Positions 16,509 to 24,713 are shown, counted from the first letter of the stretch. The stretch is DNA of 64,000 nucleotides from Chloracidobacterium sp. (GCA_016716365.1 JADJWM010000009.1:1-64000); one strand, 5' to 3'. The notes: a model not told the origin generated them from the sequence alone. Translations and numbers: made by a program.

Positions 16509-17290
16509 TTCTCAAGCCTCGCAAGGATACTGAACCACGGCGGAACAAAAGCGACGTAGTGGTCCCAGGTGCCGGGCTCGCCGTTAACGTCCGGGTGAAT
16601 ATCGATCGTTTCGGAGAAATGTTCTACGCGAAAGCCGAGGTCGATCAGGCCGTTAAGCACGCGCCCGAGGGTCTGCCGATATTCTACCGGCTTCGGGACG
16701 TCCGCTTTCAAGCCGCGGTCATAGACCCATTCCTGATCGTCCCAGGTAAGCCTGGCCCCGTCGATGTACGCTTCACTGATCGAATATCCGCCGTCATTCC
16801 AGTCGCGTTGACGCACCCCCATCCCGAACGGATTCGCGATCACCACACGATACCATCCGCCTGGCCGCAGCACAGCTGCCACCTGCCTGAAAACCTCTCG
16901 GCAGTCCGGAACAAGATTTATCGAGTACGGCTGGTCGACAATATCGAACGAATCCGCTGCAAAGACCGAAAGGTCCCGCATGTCCGCTTCAACGGTCCTT
17001 ACGGCCAGGCCGTGCCGTTCAGCAGCCGATCGGTCACCCTCCAACTGTTCCGGCGAAAGGTCCGCGACCGTCACATCCGCACCCAAGAGGCCGAAAGCAA
17101 CCGATTGCTTTCCGCCACCTCCGCCCAGAAAAAGCACTTTCAAGCCGCGAATGTCGCCCAATCTCTGATGCGGATCGGCCTGCAAACCGGCCGATCGAAT
17201 ATCAAGCTCCAACTGCGGGCGCGTGAAAAGTGCGTCGGCAGCGTTCAGCGCTTTCCACCTTTCACGGTTATAGTTCGCGACCTCGTCCAT
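16505..17290 (-). CDS. Class I SAM-dependent methyltransferase
   Basis: A methyltransferase of 261 residues. Motif I is KVLFLGGGGGKQSVAFGLLGADVTVADLS, with the acidic end of strand 2 as VADLS. VEADMRDLSVFAADSFDIV is motif II, and AAVLRPGGWYRVVIANP is the post-II segment. The opening YNRERWKALNAADALFTRP is typical of small-molecule or sugar methyltransferases of unclear specificity. It lies exactly between a Trm112-like zinc-ribbon gene (adjacent) and GT9 (4-bp overlap). Trm112 proteins activate several methyltransferases, so a partnership is possible. Confidence 0.87.
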   Translation of the reverse strand: MDEVANYNRERWKALNAADALFTRPQLELDIRSAGLQADPHQRLGDIRGLKVLFLGGGGGKQSVAFGLLGADVTVADLSPEQLEGDRSAAERHGLAVRTVEADMRDLSVFAADSFDIVDQPYSINLVPDCREVFRQVAAVLRPGGWYRVVIANPFGMGVRQRDWNDGGYSISEAYIDGARLTWDDQEWVYDRGLKADVPKPVEYRQTLGRVLNGLIDLGFRVEHFSETIDIHPDVNGEPGTWDHYVAFVPPWFSILARLEN

Positions 17291-17470
17291 CTACTGCTTC
17301 GCTTGCGTCGCTTCGTCAACAAGCATGACCGGGATCTCGTCGCGGATCGGGTAAACCAGACGGCAATCTTTGTTCTCACAGGTTAGCGAGGTCTGCTCGC
17401 CGTTGATCTTGACCTTCGACTTACACTTCGGGCATCGAAGTATTTCAAGCAATTCGGGGCTTATCGGCAT
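17291..17470 (-). CDS. Trm112-like zinc-ribbon protein
   Basis: I start at 17470 (MPISPELLEILRCPKCK), giving 59 residues. The family pattern is complete: LLEILRCPKCKSKVKI with a CxxC pair, TCENKDCRLVYPIRDEIPVMLVDEA. Members (UPF0434/YcaR, Trm112) are zinc ribbons that act as activators or assembly partners of methyltransferases. Here the stop abuts the start of a class I methyltransferase, which strengthens that reading. The longer frame upstream adds non-family residues that overlap the cupin gene. Confidence 0.88.
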   Translation of the reverse strand: MPISPELLEILRCPKCKSKVKINGEQTSLTCENKDCRLVYPIRDEIPVMLVDEATQAKQ

Positions 17471-17519
17471 AATAAGGAATTTTAAGGGAAATCGTCCGAA
17501 GTGGGAAGAGGATAAGACC

Positions 17520-18290
17520 TCAATGCATGGCAGCTTTTCCGTATCGTTTGAGAGCGGTGTCAACGTCGATTACCGGGACGCGAAGCGTGTCGCCGCCAAT
17601 ACGCTCGGCCCGATCAAGGTCAAGATTGTGAATGTCGTATCGCTTGCCTGCGATGTCTAACATGATCACGTCGAATGTAAATGCTCGGTCGCTTTCGGCC
17701 ACAAACCAATGGACATTGTTCGCTTCATCTGAAATGCTCGACGCACTGCCCGTTGCCGCCGTTTTATCGATCGTCGGCCTGATAGTCATGTGCCCTTTGT
17801 CCAACGAAAGCTTCTCGTAATGGCGGAGTTTGAACTGGCCGCCGAGCACCAGATGAGCCGAGGCCATATTGCTGTGGCCGTGAGGAATGATCGCCCGTCC
17901 CTTTCGCATTCCAAAGATCTTCTTGATGAATGCGACATCCCGGGGGAGCCCATCGAGCGGCGGCAGCCTTACGTTCTCGGTCGCGACACCGAGATCAGGG
18001 TACTTCAAGCCCTTTTCAAGCGTTTCAAAATCGATAAAGCCCAGCAGGTCGTCGAGATCTACTCGCGAAAAGAGCCGCTCGACCGATTCCTGCCACGCGG
18101 ACTGGGGAATTCGGCCGAGTTTCAGGTCACTGCAGTATTCATTGAGCTCGATCGCCCAATGACGCACCACGGGCACAACCGCGGTGGACACGACTTGTGG
18201 CTTCGAGCAGGCAGTAAGAAGCGAATAAGTGAGCAGGCTTCCTAGAAGCGTGGCACAGAATTCCCGCCTTGAAGGCTCTGCGTTGACCAT
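17520..18290 (-). CDS. Putative lipoprotein/Tat-exported protein with cupin-like domain
   Basis: The start at 18290 (MVNAEPSRREFCATLLGSLLTYSLLTAC) is chosen because it begins a signal sequence with a twin-arginine-like SRREF and a lipobox Cys (LLTAC). A helical region of about 100 residues precedes a beta-rich segment with IIPHGHSNMASAHLVLGGQFKLRHYEKL, which resembles the HxH...E core of the RmlC-like cupins. It then reads NNVHWFVAESDRAFTFDVIMLDIAG. Cupin membership is inferred from this motif only. A metal-dependent or ligand-binding role in the periplasm is possible. Confidence 0.6.
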   Translation of the reverse strand: MVNAEPSRREFCATLLGSLLTYSLLTACSKPQVVSTAVVPVVRHWAIELNEYCSDLKLGRIPQSAWQESVERLFSRVDLDDLLGFIDFETLEKGLKYPDLGVATENVRLPPLDGLPRDVAFIKKIFGMRKGRAIIPHGHSNMASAHLVLGGQFKLRHYEKLSLDKGHMTIRPTIDKTAATGSASSISDEANNVHWFVAESDRAFTFDVIMLDIAGKRYDIHNLDLDRAERIGGDTLRVPVIDVDTALKRYGKAAMH

Positions 18291-18349
18291 AACGAAAATG
18301 GGCGTACGACCATCAGCCAGTACGCCCAATGATAAAAAATGTTTCGGCT

Positions 18350-19516
18350 TTAGGCGGCTTCGGGCGTCTTCGTCCCGCACTCAGGGCAGAACTTCGCCCC
18401 GGCGGAAAGTTCAGCCTGGCAGCCGGTGCACTTAGCCTTTTCCTGCGACGAGCCGCATTCCGAGCAGAACTTGGCCCCCTCGCGGAGGTTAGCTCCGCAC
18501 TTGACGCACGGTACCTGGGCAACTTCCATCTTTCCGCCGCAATCAGCGCAGAATTTGGCTCCAACGGCGTTTTGTTTGCCGCAGTTCGGGCAGGCTGCGG
18601 TGGCCGGCGAGGCCCCTGCCATCGTCCCCGCGTTGCTCTGCTGAGGGCCGGCACCAAAGGCGTTAGCCATCTGGCCGCCGACGGCGAATCCGGCACCGAG
18701 GCCGGCGCCCAATCCGGCGCCTCCGCCCTCGTTCTGGGCAGCATCGCGAAGGGCGTCAGCCGCCTGAAATTGCATATACTTCTGAGCATCGCCGAGAGCT
18801 CCCATGGACGCTCGCTTGTCCATCGCGGCTTCGACCTCTGGCGGAAGGCTTACGTTCTCGACGTAAAATTTTGTTACCTCAAGGCCGTAGCTTTTAAAAT
18901 CTTCATTTATCTTGCCGCGGATCGCGTCGCCGATCTCCTTGTACTGAGCGGCAAGGTCGAGCGCCGGTATCTTCAATTCGCCGAGCGCATCGGAAAATTC
19001 GGTGACGATCGCTCGCTTAAGCTGGCCGTCGATATCCTCGGTCTGGAAATGGGCGTTGGTCCCGGCGACTTCCTTGATGAACTCGCCCGGGTCCGCAACA
19101 CGAAGGCTGTAGGCGCCAAAGGCACGGAGCCTAACGATGCCGAAATCCGAGTCACGAAGCATGATCGGGTTGGAGGTACCCCACTTCATGTCGGTAAACT
19201 GTTTAGTATTAACGAAATAGACCTCGGCCTTGATGGGCGAGTTGAAGCCGTATTTCCAAGCCCCAAGCTTCGACAAGATCGGCGTGTTGCCGCCGTCAAC
19301 CGTGTATCGTCCGGGCGTAAATACATCCGCAACCTGGCCTTCAAAGACGAAAACCGCCGCCTGAGATTCGCGAACGATCAGCTGTGCGCCGTTCTTGATC
19401 TCCTGCTGATAGACCGGAAACCGGTAAAGAAGCGTGTCACGCGATTCATCGAGCCATTCGATGACCTCGATAAACTGGTTCATTGCCGCTTCCTTGACCT
19501 TGTCGATAATGCTCAT
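18350..19516 (-). CDS. SPFH/band-7 domain protein with three C-terminal zinc ribbons
   Basis: Residues about 20-260 form an SPFH (YdjI/virion-core-like) domain: SQAAVFVFEGQVADVFTPGRYTVDGGNTP, YGFNSPIKAEVYFVNTKQF, FGIVRLRAFGAYSLRV, then a helical stretch ending VENVSLPPEVEAAMDKRASMG. A Gly/Ala-rich linker leads to three double-Cys zinc ribbons (CPNCG..CADCG, CVKCG..CSECG, CTGCQ..CPECG). The architecture is known from YdjI-like proteins in Firmicutes and Actinobacteria, often next to Hsp90-like or phage-shock genes. No such partner is adjacent. It has no N-terminal signal, so it is probably a cytosolic membrane-associated scaffold. Confidence 0.88.
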   Translation of the reverse strand: MSIIDKVKEAAMNQFIEVIEWLDESRDTLLYRFPVYQQEIKNGAQLIVRESQAAVFVFEGQVADVFTPGRYTVDGGNTPILSKLGAWKYGFNSPIKAEVYFVNTKQFTDMKWGTSNPIMLRDSDFGIVRLRAFGAYSLRVADPGEFIKEVAGTNAHFQTEDIDGQLKRAIVTEFSDALGELKIPALDLAAQYKEIGDAIRGKINEDFKSYGLEVTKFYVENVSLPPEVEAAMDKRASMGALGDAQKYMQFQAADALRDAAQNEGGGAGLGAGLGAGFAVGGQMANAFGAGPQQSNAGTMAGASPATAACPNCGKQNAVGAKFCADCGGKMEVAQVPCVKCGANLREGAKFCSECGSSQEKAKCTGCQAELSAGAKFCPECGTKTPEAA

Positions 19517-19618
19517 CTATTGATCTCCTTTTGAAATACTTAACGATAAAATATGACATAAAGTTTAGTGAATTGGAAGTAATCGGCGATCGATGCGGAG
19601 CGGCCTGCAGATGCAATT

Positions 19619-20107
19619 TCAGACGGCCGTTGAGCCGGTAGAGGGCCTTCGCCCGCGCGCCGAAAAGATCCAATAGACCGCGGCCGCCGCGGCGGCACCG
19701 GACAGGTCGATCAGCACATCGAAGGGAGAACTTGTCCTCGACACGTTGAATGATTGGAGTGATTCGTCAACGACCGCAAGTAGAAATGCGGCCCCCACGG
19801 CAAGCGGAAATCGCCATTCCGAAACAGCGTTTTTCCGGGCGAATGAGAATGCCCGAACGGCAAGGAGCGAGAAAATGAAATATTCGATGAAGTGGGCCGA
19901 TTTTCGGACGAAGGCGTGAATGAACAGCACCGTTTCCGGGGCGGCTGCAGGAAAGAAAAACTCGATCAGCGGGCGGATGAAACGGGAGGTTTGGGCCATC
20001 GATCCCTGGCCGCTGCCAAGCAGGAGGATCACGGCAGCCCACAAAAATAGCAGCGTGAAAGCTATCCGCCCCGCACGCTGCAGGTTAACACTTTCTGGTG
20101 AATTCAA
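19619..20107 (-). CDS. VanZ-family membrane protein
   Basis: A protein of 162 residues with four hydrophobic helices. The VanZ signature is seen in VRKSAHFIEYFIFSLLAVRAF and VDESLQSFNVSRTSSPFDVLIDLSGA, matching the KxxHxxxY and DExxQ...R..s..D segments of the family. VanZ is linked to low-level teicoplanin resistance in enterococci, but most homologues are of unknown function, often in cell-envelope contexts. The gene follows a small membrane protein after 4 bp and probably shares its transcript. Confidence 0.85.
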   Translation of the reverse strand: MNSPESVNLQRAGRIAFTLLFLWAAVILLLGSGQGSMAQTSRFIRPLIEFFFPAAAPETVLFIHAFVRKSAHFIEYFIFSLLAVRAFSFARKNAVSEWRFPLAVGAAFLLAVVDESLQSFNVSRTSSPFDVLIDLSGAAAAAAVYWIFSARGRRPSTGSTAV

Positions 20108-20111
20108 TAGC

Positions 20112-20351
20112 TTAAGGATTCATCGCTGCCATGCCGCCGCCCATCCAGTAAAGGATGACGCCGATGATCATCAGCCCGACCGGCAGCCAGGCCGTTTTCT
20201 TCATTGCCGCTGAAATGATCCCGATCAGGGGTTGGATCGGGATAATGTTCAAAATACCCCACAATGCCCCGCTGGTCTTGAATGCGATCACGATCGCCCA
20301 GATCCAGCCTACCAAAACAAGAATACCGCCGAGAACACCGAGAATACCCAT
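20112..20351 (-). CDS. Small membrane protein of unknown function (79 aa)
   Basis: The ATG at 20351 (MGILGVLGGILVLVG) is chosen because a good Shine-Dalgarno (GGAGG) lies just upstream; a start four codons earlier would overlap it. Three hydrophobic segments (VLGGILVLVGWIWAIVIAF, ALWGILNIIPIQPLIGIISAA, AWLPVGLMIIGVILYWMGG) are separated by short loops. No family is recognised with certainty. The gene leads a two-gene unit with the VanZ-like gene. Confidence 0.75.
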   Translation of the reverse strand: MGILGVLGGILVLVGWIWAIVIAFKTSGALWGILNIIPIQPLIGIISAAMKKTAWLPVGLMIIGVILYWMGGGMAAMNP

Positions 20352-20390
20352 TTGATCCTCCACGAAAATTTTGTTTGATCCAAAGGAAAA

Positions 20391-20442
20391 GCAGGCAAAG
20401 CATATATGAAATCACCGCTGATTTCAATTCCCTGCTGCCTGC
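20391..20442. repeat. Nested inverted repeat between atpG end and the small membrane gene
   Basis: An outer pair GCAGGCA (20391-20397) / TGCCTGC (20436-20442) encloses an inner perfect hairpin TGAAATCA-CCGC-TGATTTCA (20407-20426). Neither arm is followed by a T-run, so a standard intrinsic terminator is doubtful. The position, just downstream of the small membrane gene start on the promoter side and about 60 bp after the atpG stop, allows either an operator/cruciform role or RNA 3-prime-end processing of the ATP operon. Confidence 0.5.
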
Positions 20443-20501
20443 TGATTTGACGCGTGATCCCGGCGGCACGTCCAAAAGCCGCCTGTTCTTCGAATGTTCT
20501 G

Positions 20502-21377
20502 TTACGCCGCCGCGGCTCCGGAAACCACTTCGATGATCTCCTTTGTGATCGCCGCCTGGCGGATCCGGTTCATGTTTAGGGTGAGCGAGTCGATCAACTC
20601 GCCGGCGTTCTTCGAGGCCGAGTCCATCGCCGTCATACGCGAACCCTGTTCCGAAGCCACCGATTCGAGCATCGCGCGGTAAACCTGTGTAACGACCTGC
20701 TTAGGGAGCAGCTTGCCGAAGATCTCCGCCGGAGGCTGTTCGTAGATGTACTCGGCTTCGGGGCCCGCTTCCTCCGCGTCGCCGTGCGAGATCGCGGGAA
20801 TGGGCAGAAGCTGTTCGATCACCGGTTTTTGCGAAAGAACGGTCTTGAACTCAGTGTAGACGAGAAAAACCTTGTCGATCGACTCGTCCTCGGTGAACGT
20901 CTTGATGATGTTCTCTGCAATATCGGCCGCGTCCGTGTAGCGGACCTGGCCGGTGCCCGTCAGGCCGACGTATTCAGCGGCGATCGAGATGGAACGCCGC
21001 TTAAAGAAATCGCGGCCTTTGCGGCCGACAGCCATCATGCTCGTTTTCCGTGTCGAATTCTCGGCCAAGAAACTCTGAGTGGCTTTGATCACATTGGCGT
21101 TGAACGCGCCAGCCAGGCCCTTATCCGCCGTGACAAGCACTACGAGGTAGTTTTCATCCCCTCGCGGTGCGAGCAGCGGATGCGAAAACTCTTCGGACAC
21201 CTTGGAGCTAAGTCCGCCGAGCACTGCGGACATCTTCTGGGCGAATGGTCGCGCGGCCGTTACGCGGTCCTGCGCACGTTTGAGCTTTGCCGCCGCGACC
21301 ATTTTCATGGCCTTGGTGATCTGCTGTGTGTTCTTGACCGACTTGATCCGCCGGCGCATGTCCAAAAGACTTGCCAT
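20502..21377 (-). CDS. atpG: ATP synthase F1 gamma subunit
   Basis: Gamma forms the central rotor stalk. The 291-residue protein begins MASLLDMRRRIKSVKNTQQITKAMKMVAAAKLKRAQDR (seen in consecutive parts), the diagnostic N-terminal helix. A Rossmann-like middle follows (YLVVLVTADKGLAGAFNANVIK), and the C-terminal helix is SRMTAMDSASKNAGELIDSLTLNMNRIRQAAITKEIIEVVSGA. Length and both termini are normal. It ends the local operon; atpD and atpC do not follow. Confidence 0.97.
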   Translation of the reverse strand: MASLLDMRRRIKSVKNTQQITKAMKMVAAAKLKRAQDRVTAARPFAQKMSAVLGGLSSKVSEEFSHPLLAPRGDENYLVVLVTADKGLAGAFNANVIKATQSFLAENSTRKTSMMAVGRKGRDFFKRRSISIAAEYVGLTGTGQVRYTDAADIAENIIKTFTEDESIDKVFLVYTEFKTVLSQKPVIEQLLPIPAISHGDAEEAGPEAEYIYEQPPAEIFGKLLPKQVVTQVYRAMLESVASEQGSRMTAMDSASKNAGELIDSLTLNMNRIRQAAITKEIIEVVSGAAAA

Positions 21378-21458
21378 ATCTTCGAATGATGAATTTCGAA
21401 TGATGAATGATGAATTTCAGGATCTACTCATCATTCGAAATCCGAAATTCATAACTTG
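21378..21458. repeat. AT-rich direct/inverted repeat between atpA and atpG
   Basis: The 81-bp spacer repeats GAATGATGAATTTC and GAATGATGAATGATGAATTTC on one side, and on the other TCATCATTCGAAAT with GAAATTCAT, so both tandem and inverted copies of ATGATGAATTTC/GAAATTCATCAT are present. It can form a long hairpin in the atp transcript. Spacers in this operon are otherwise short (0-76 bp). It could modulate relative expression or stability of alpha versus gamma messages, or be a small dispersed repeat. Confidence 0.55.
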
Positions 21459-22997
21459 CTAGGCCGCGGCAGCCCCGGCCTCTTCCTTGTTCCAGCGGGT
21501 CGCCTTAAAGTCCTCAACGGCTTCCTTTAGCTCGGCCGCAAGGGCGTCGTCGATCGTCTTCTTCTCGCGAAGAGTGTTTCGCGTGCCCGGATGGGCGTTC
21601 TTGATGAAGTCGAGAAGTTCGGTCTCGAAACGCTTCAGATCGTCAACGGCTATGTCGTCGCCATACCCCTTTGTTACCGTCCAGATGATCAGGACCTGGT
21701 CCTCGACCTCCATCGGCTGGTACTGCGGCTGCTTCAGGATCTCAGTCAGACGTTTTCCGCGCTCGAGCTGCGACTGAGTAGCCTTGTCGAGGTCGGAGCC
21801 GAACTGGGCAAAGGCCGCCAGCTCGCGGAACTGGGCAAGGTCGATACGGAGGGTACCGGCGACCTGCTTCATCGCCTTGATCTGTGCCGAACCGCCCACG
21901 CGCGAGACCGAGTTACCCACGTTGATGGCCGGTCGGACGCCCGAGTTGAACAGGTCGGACTCGAGAAAGATCTGGCCGTCGGTGATCGAGATAACGTTCG
22001 TCGGAATGTACGCCGAGATGTCGCCCGCCTGCGTCTCGATGATAGGAAGCGAGGTCAGCGAACCGCCGCCGCGTGCATCGGACATCTTCGCCGCACGCTC
22101 TAGAAGTCTCGAGTGAAGGTAAAACACGTCGCCCGGGTAGGCTTCGCGGCCCGGCGGGCGCCGAAGAAGAAGCGAGATCTCGCGATAAGCGGCGGCCTGC
22201 TTTGAAAGATCGTCGTAGATCGTCAGGGCGTGGCGGCCATTGTCTCGGAAATACTCGCCGATAGCGCAGCCGGCGTATGGAGCGAGAAACTGCATGGCTG
22301 CCGGGTCCGAAGCCGTGGCCGATACGACGATGGTGTAATCCATCGCGCCGTAATCCTCGAGCTTTTTCACGACCTGGGCCACGGTCGAAGCCTTCTGGCC
22401 GATCGCGACGTAGACGCAGATCACATCCTTGCCCTTCTGGTTGATGATCGTGTCGATCGCGACGGCTGTCTTACCCGTCTGGCGGTCGCCAATGATCAGC
22501 TCACGTTGGCCGCGGCCGATGGGCACCATCGAGTCGATGGCCTTCAAACCGGTCTGCAGCGGCTCTTTCACGGGCTGGCGGTCGATGATACCCGGAGCGA
22601 TACGTTCCACGGGAAAGTAGGTGTCGGTGATGATCTCGCCTTTGCCGTCGATGGCATTTCCGAGGGCGTCGACCACCCGTCCGACCATCGCGTCGCCGAC
22701 CGGGACGCTCATGATCCGGCGGGTGCGCTTTGCTTCGTCGCCTTCCTTGATCTTCTGGAAATCGCCGAAGAGCACGCAGCCGACCTTGTCTTCTTCAAGG
22801 TTCAGAGCGAGCCCGCGTACGCCGTGCGGAAATTCGAGCAGCTCGCCGGCCATGACCTTCTCGAGGCCGTAAACCTCGGCGATGCCGTCACCCACTTTGA
22901 TGACGGTCCCGATCTCGTCGACGGTCATGCTGGTATCGAAATTCTCGATCTGCGCACGGATAAGTTCGTTTATTTCGTTAGCTTTTATCGCTTCCAT
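21459..22997 (-). CDS. atpA: ATP synthase F1 alpha subunit
   Basis: The alpha subunit forms the non-catalytic nucleotide sites of the F1 hexamer. The 512-residue protein carries the Walker A GDRQTGKTAVAIDTIINQKG, the Walker B-like ALTIYDDLSKQAAAYREISLLLRRPPGREAYPGD (in parts) and YLHSRLLERAAKM, SLTSLPIIETQAGDISAYIPTNVISITDGQIFL and GNSVSRVGGSAQIKAM. The N-terminal beta-barrel (EIGTVIKVGDGIAEVYGLE) and C-terminal helical domain are intact. It lies between atpH and atpG as in the standard order. Confidence 0.98.
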   Translation of the reverse strand: MEAIKANEINELIRAQIENFDTSMTVDEIGTVIKVGDGIAEVYGLEKVMAGELLEFPHGVRGLALNLEEDKVGCVLFGDFQKIKEGDEAKRTRRIMSVPVGDAMVGRVVDALGNAIDGKGEIITDTYFPVERIAPGIIDRQPVKEPLQTGLKAIDSMVPIGRGQRELIIGDRQTGKTAVAIDTIINQKGKDVICVYVAIGQKASTVAQVVKKLEDYGAMDYTIVVSATASDPAAMQFLAPYAGCAIGEYFRDNGRHALTIYDDLSKQAAAYREISLLLRRPPGREAYPGDVFYLHSRLLERAAKMSDARGGGSLTSLPIIETQAGDISAYIPTNVISITDGQIFLESDLFNSGVRPAINVGNSVSRVGGSAQIKAMKQVAGTLRIDLAQFRELAAFAQFGSDLDKATQSQLERGKRLTEILKQPQYQPMEVEDQVLIIWTVTKGYGDDIAVDDLKRFETELLDFIKNAHPGTRNTLREKKTIDDALAAELKEAVEDFKATRWNKEEAGAAAA

Positions 22998-23073
22998 CTT
23001 ATTAATGTTGTATGGTGAACGCCGACCGGTAAACGATCGTCACGATCCACGATCTGGTATTCACTGTCCACAG

Positions 23074-23616
23074 TTATCTAGTTACAAGTTGTTCCCTTAA
23101 ATGCTCAAGCTGCGTCCTGACGGAGCCGTCGTAAACGGTCGAACCGACCCGTGTGACGACGCCGCCGATCAGCTCGGGATCGGTCTCAAAATTCAGCTGC
23201 ACCTTCTTTCCGGTCAGTTTCTCGAGGTTTGCACGAAGCTCGTTCATTTGCGCTTCGCTCAGAGTGTGCGCCGACGAAACGTGGGCCTGCACACGGCCGC
23301 TGCGTTCCTCGACCACGGACTCGAATCGCTCGTCGATGGCAGAAAGATCCGTCAGCCGGCCGTTCCTGAGAAGCACGCGGAGGAAGTTTGCCGTGGTCTT
23401 CGACGGCGACGTTCGCTTGATCAGCGATTCAAGAACGCCTTCCTTTTTCGTATGGGCGATCGAAGGGTTAGCTAAAACATCGGCCAGATTCTGGTTGGCC
23501 GCGATCATCTCGCCCCACTGCCTGAGTTCTTCACGGACCGCTTCAGTTTCGCCGGAATGTGTGACAACGTCGGCGAGCGCCGCTGCATATCGTCTTGCGA
23601 CCGTCTCTGCTCCCAT
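23074..23616 (-). CDS. atpH: ATP synthase F1 delta subunit
   Basis: Delta is the peripheral-stalk cap that links F1 to b subunits. The 180-residue protein starts with the conserved VARRYAAALADVVTHSGE, continues WGEMIAANQNLADVLANPSI, FLRVLLRNGRLTDLSAI, and ends with the family C-terminus NFETDPELIGGVVTRVGSTVYDGSVRTQLEHLREQLV (in two parts). Its start is directly adjacent to the b-subunit stop. A 76-bp gap precedes atpA. Confidence 0.95.
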   Translation of the reverse strand: MGAETVARRYAAALADVVTHSGETEAVREELRQWGEMIAANQNLADVLANPSIAHTKKEGVLESLIKRTSPSKTTANFLRVLLRNGRLTDLSAIDERFESVVEERSGRVQAHVSSAHTLSEAQMNELRANLEKLTGKKVQLNFETDPELIGGVVTRVGSTVYDGSVRTQLEHLREQLVTR

Positions 23617-24204
23617 TTAGTTGATACCTCCGATCGCATGAATGCCGGAACTGATAAGTTTTGAATCGGTCTCCTGGTCGACGCGGGCCCGGAGCTTCTC
23701 CTCCGCACGCCGGATGCTCTCTTCGACCGCAAAGCGGCGGAGTTGGAGCCTAGCCACCTGGCCGATACGTATCGCCTCGCCGGCGGCTTGAGCTTTCAAT
23801 TTGCCGATCTCGGCTTCGGCCTGAGCGACGAGCCTTGCCTTTTCGGCCTCGATCTCCTCGCGGGCCTCTCTGAGGATGGCCGCCTTTTCGGCATCGGCGC
23901 CGGCCAATTTCGCCTCGATCTCGGTCAGTTTGGCAATTGCCGCCTTTTTCGCCTCTTCGGCCTTGATCAGTTCGGCACGGATCTCTTCACGCTTCGCCTT
24001 AAAAGCCTCGGAAAGCGGTTTTTTTAGGAAATATGTGATCAGCAGGACGAAGATGGCGAGGTTGATGAACTTCCAAAGCTCAAAGCCCGGGTAATTCAGG
24101 TAATCGTTCCAAAACTGCGATATCCGGGCAAGCACGCCGTCGCCCGCCTGTCCGGGCGAGGCGGCAGCTGCGAACGTTGCAAGTTTGAGAAAGAGAGCAA
24201 ACAT
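23617..24204 (-). CDS. atpF: ATP synthase F0 b-type subunit (195 aa)
   Basis: A peripheral-stalk b subunit. An N-terminal hydrophobic leader (FALFLKLATFAAAASPG) is followed by a second membrane helix (FELWKFINLAIFVLLITYFLKKPLSEAFKAKREEI), the usual b-subunit anchor. A long charged coiled coil rich in Ala, Glu and Lys comes next (residues about 75-180). The first segment may be a cleavable signal, seen in some b subunits. It lies directly after another b-type gene, so the two probably form a b/b-prime heterodimer. Confidence 0.92.
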   Translation of the reverse strand: MFALFLKLATFAAAASPGQAGDGVLARISQFWNDYLNYPGFELWKFINLAIFVLLITYFLKKPLSEAFKAKREEIRAELIKAEEAKKAAIAKLTEIEAKLAGADAEKAAILREAREEIEAEKARLVAQAEAEIGKLKAQAAGEAIRIGQVARLQLRRFAVEESIRRAEEKLRARVDQETDSKLISSGIHAIGGIN

Positions 24205-24205
24205 A

Positions 24206-24655
24206 CTAACCCTTCAAAATGTTTGAGCTGATCTTTTCGGCCATCTTATCGGCCTCGAGAGCGATCTCGACCTTTGCCTGGGCGACGGCGTCGCGGAGCG
24301 ATTCCTTTTCAGCGGCGATCAGAGCGGCCGCCTCCGAACGGGCCTCATTGATCTTGGATTGCCGCAACTCGACCGCCGCGAGCCGCTCTTTTTCGATGAT
24401 CTCGTAGCTTTCGGTACGAGCGGCCAACATCTCCTTTTCATACTTCTTTCGCTTGGCCGCTACGTCCTCCAGGATCTCTTCGGCCTCGCCGCCCCGGCCC
24501 ACTTTCTGCCTTGACCGCTTCTGGATCACCGCATTTATCGGCTTAAAAAAGGTGCGGTTCAACGCCCAGATCATGATCAGGATCAGGGCGATGTGGATGA
24601 AGATGGTGCCGTCAGGAAATAGTTGGATCGATTCGGCAAATGCCAGCAAAAACAT
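24206..24655 (-). CDS. ATP synthase F0 b/b-prime-type subunit (149 aa)
   Basis: One membrane helix near the start (GTIFIHIALILIMIWALNRTFFKPINAVIQKRSRQKVG in parts) leads into a coiled coil of charged residues (EEILEDVAAKRKKYEKEML, AARTESYEIIEKERLAAVEL, SKINEARSEAAALIAAEKE) as in b or b-prime subunits. Two consecutive b-type genes are typical of photosynthetic and some acidobacterial and deltaproteobacterial ATP synthases. This is the first gene of the local operon. The a and c subunit genes that usually precede it are absent; a divergent DUF421 gene lies upstream instead. Confidence 0.9.
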   Translation of the reverse strand: MFLLAFAESIQLFPDGTIFIHIALILIMIWALNRTFFKPINAVIQKRSRQKVGRGGEAEEILEDVAAKRKKYEKEMLAARTESYEIIEKERLAAVELRQSKINEARSEAAALIAAEKESLRDAVAQAKVEIALEADKMAEKISSNILKG

Positions 24656-24713
24656 ATCTTAAAATGTTATGTAAAAGACGGTCCTTTATCGTTATTATCC
24701 CAAAACATACAAC

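Noticed and set aside
18329..19534. Plus-strand open frame of 401 codons opposite the SPFH gene
   Set aside because: It mirrors the SPFH/zinc-ribbon codons; the minus-strand protein is clearly the real one.
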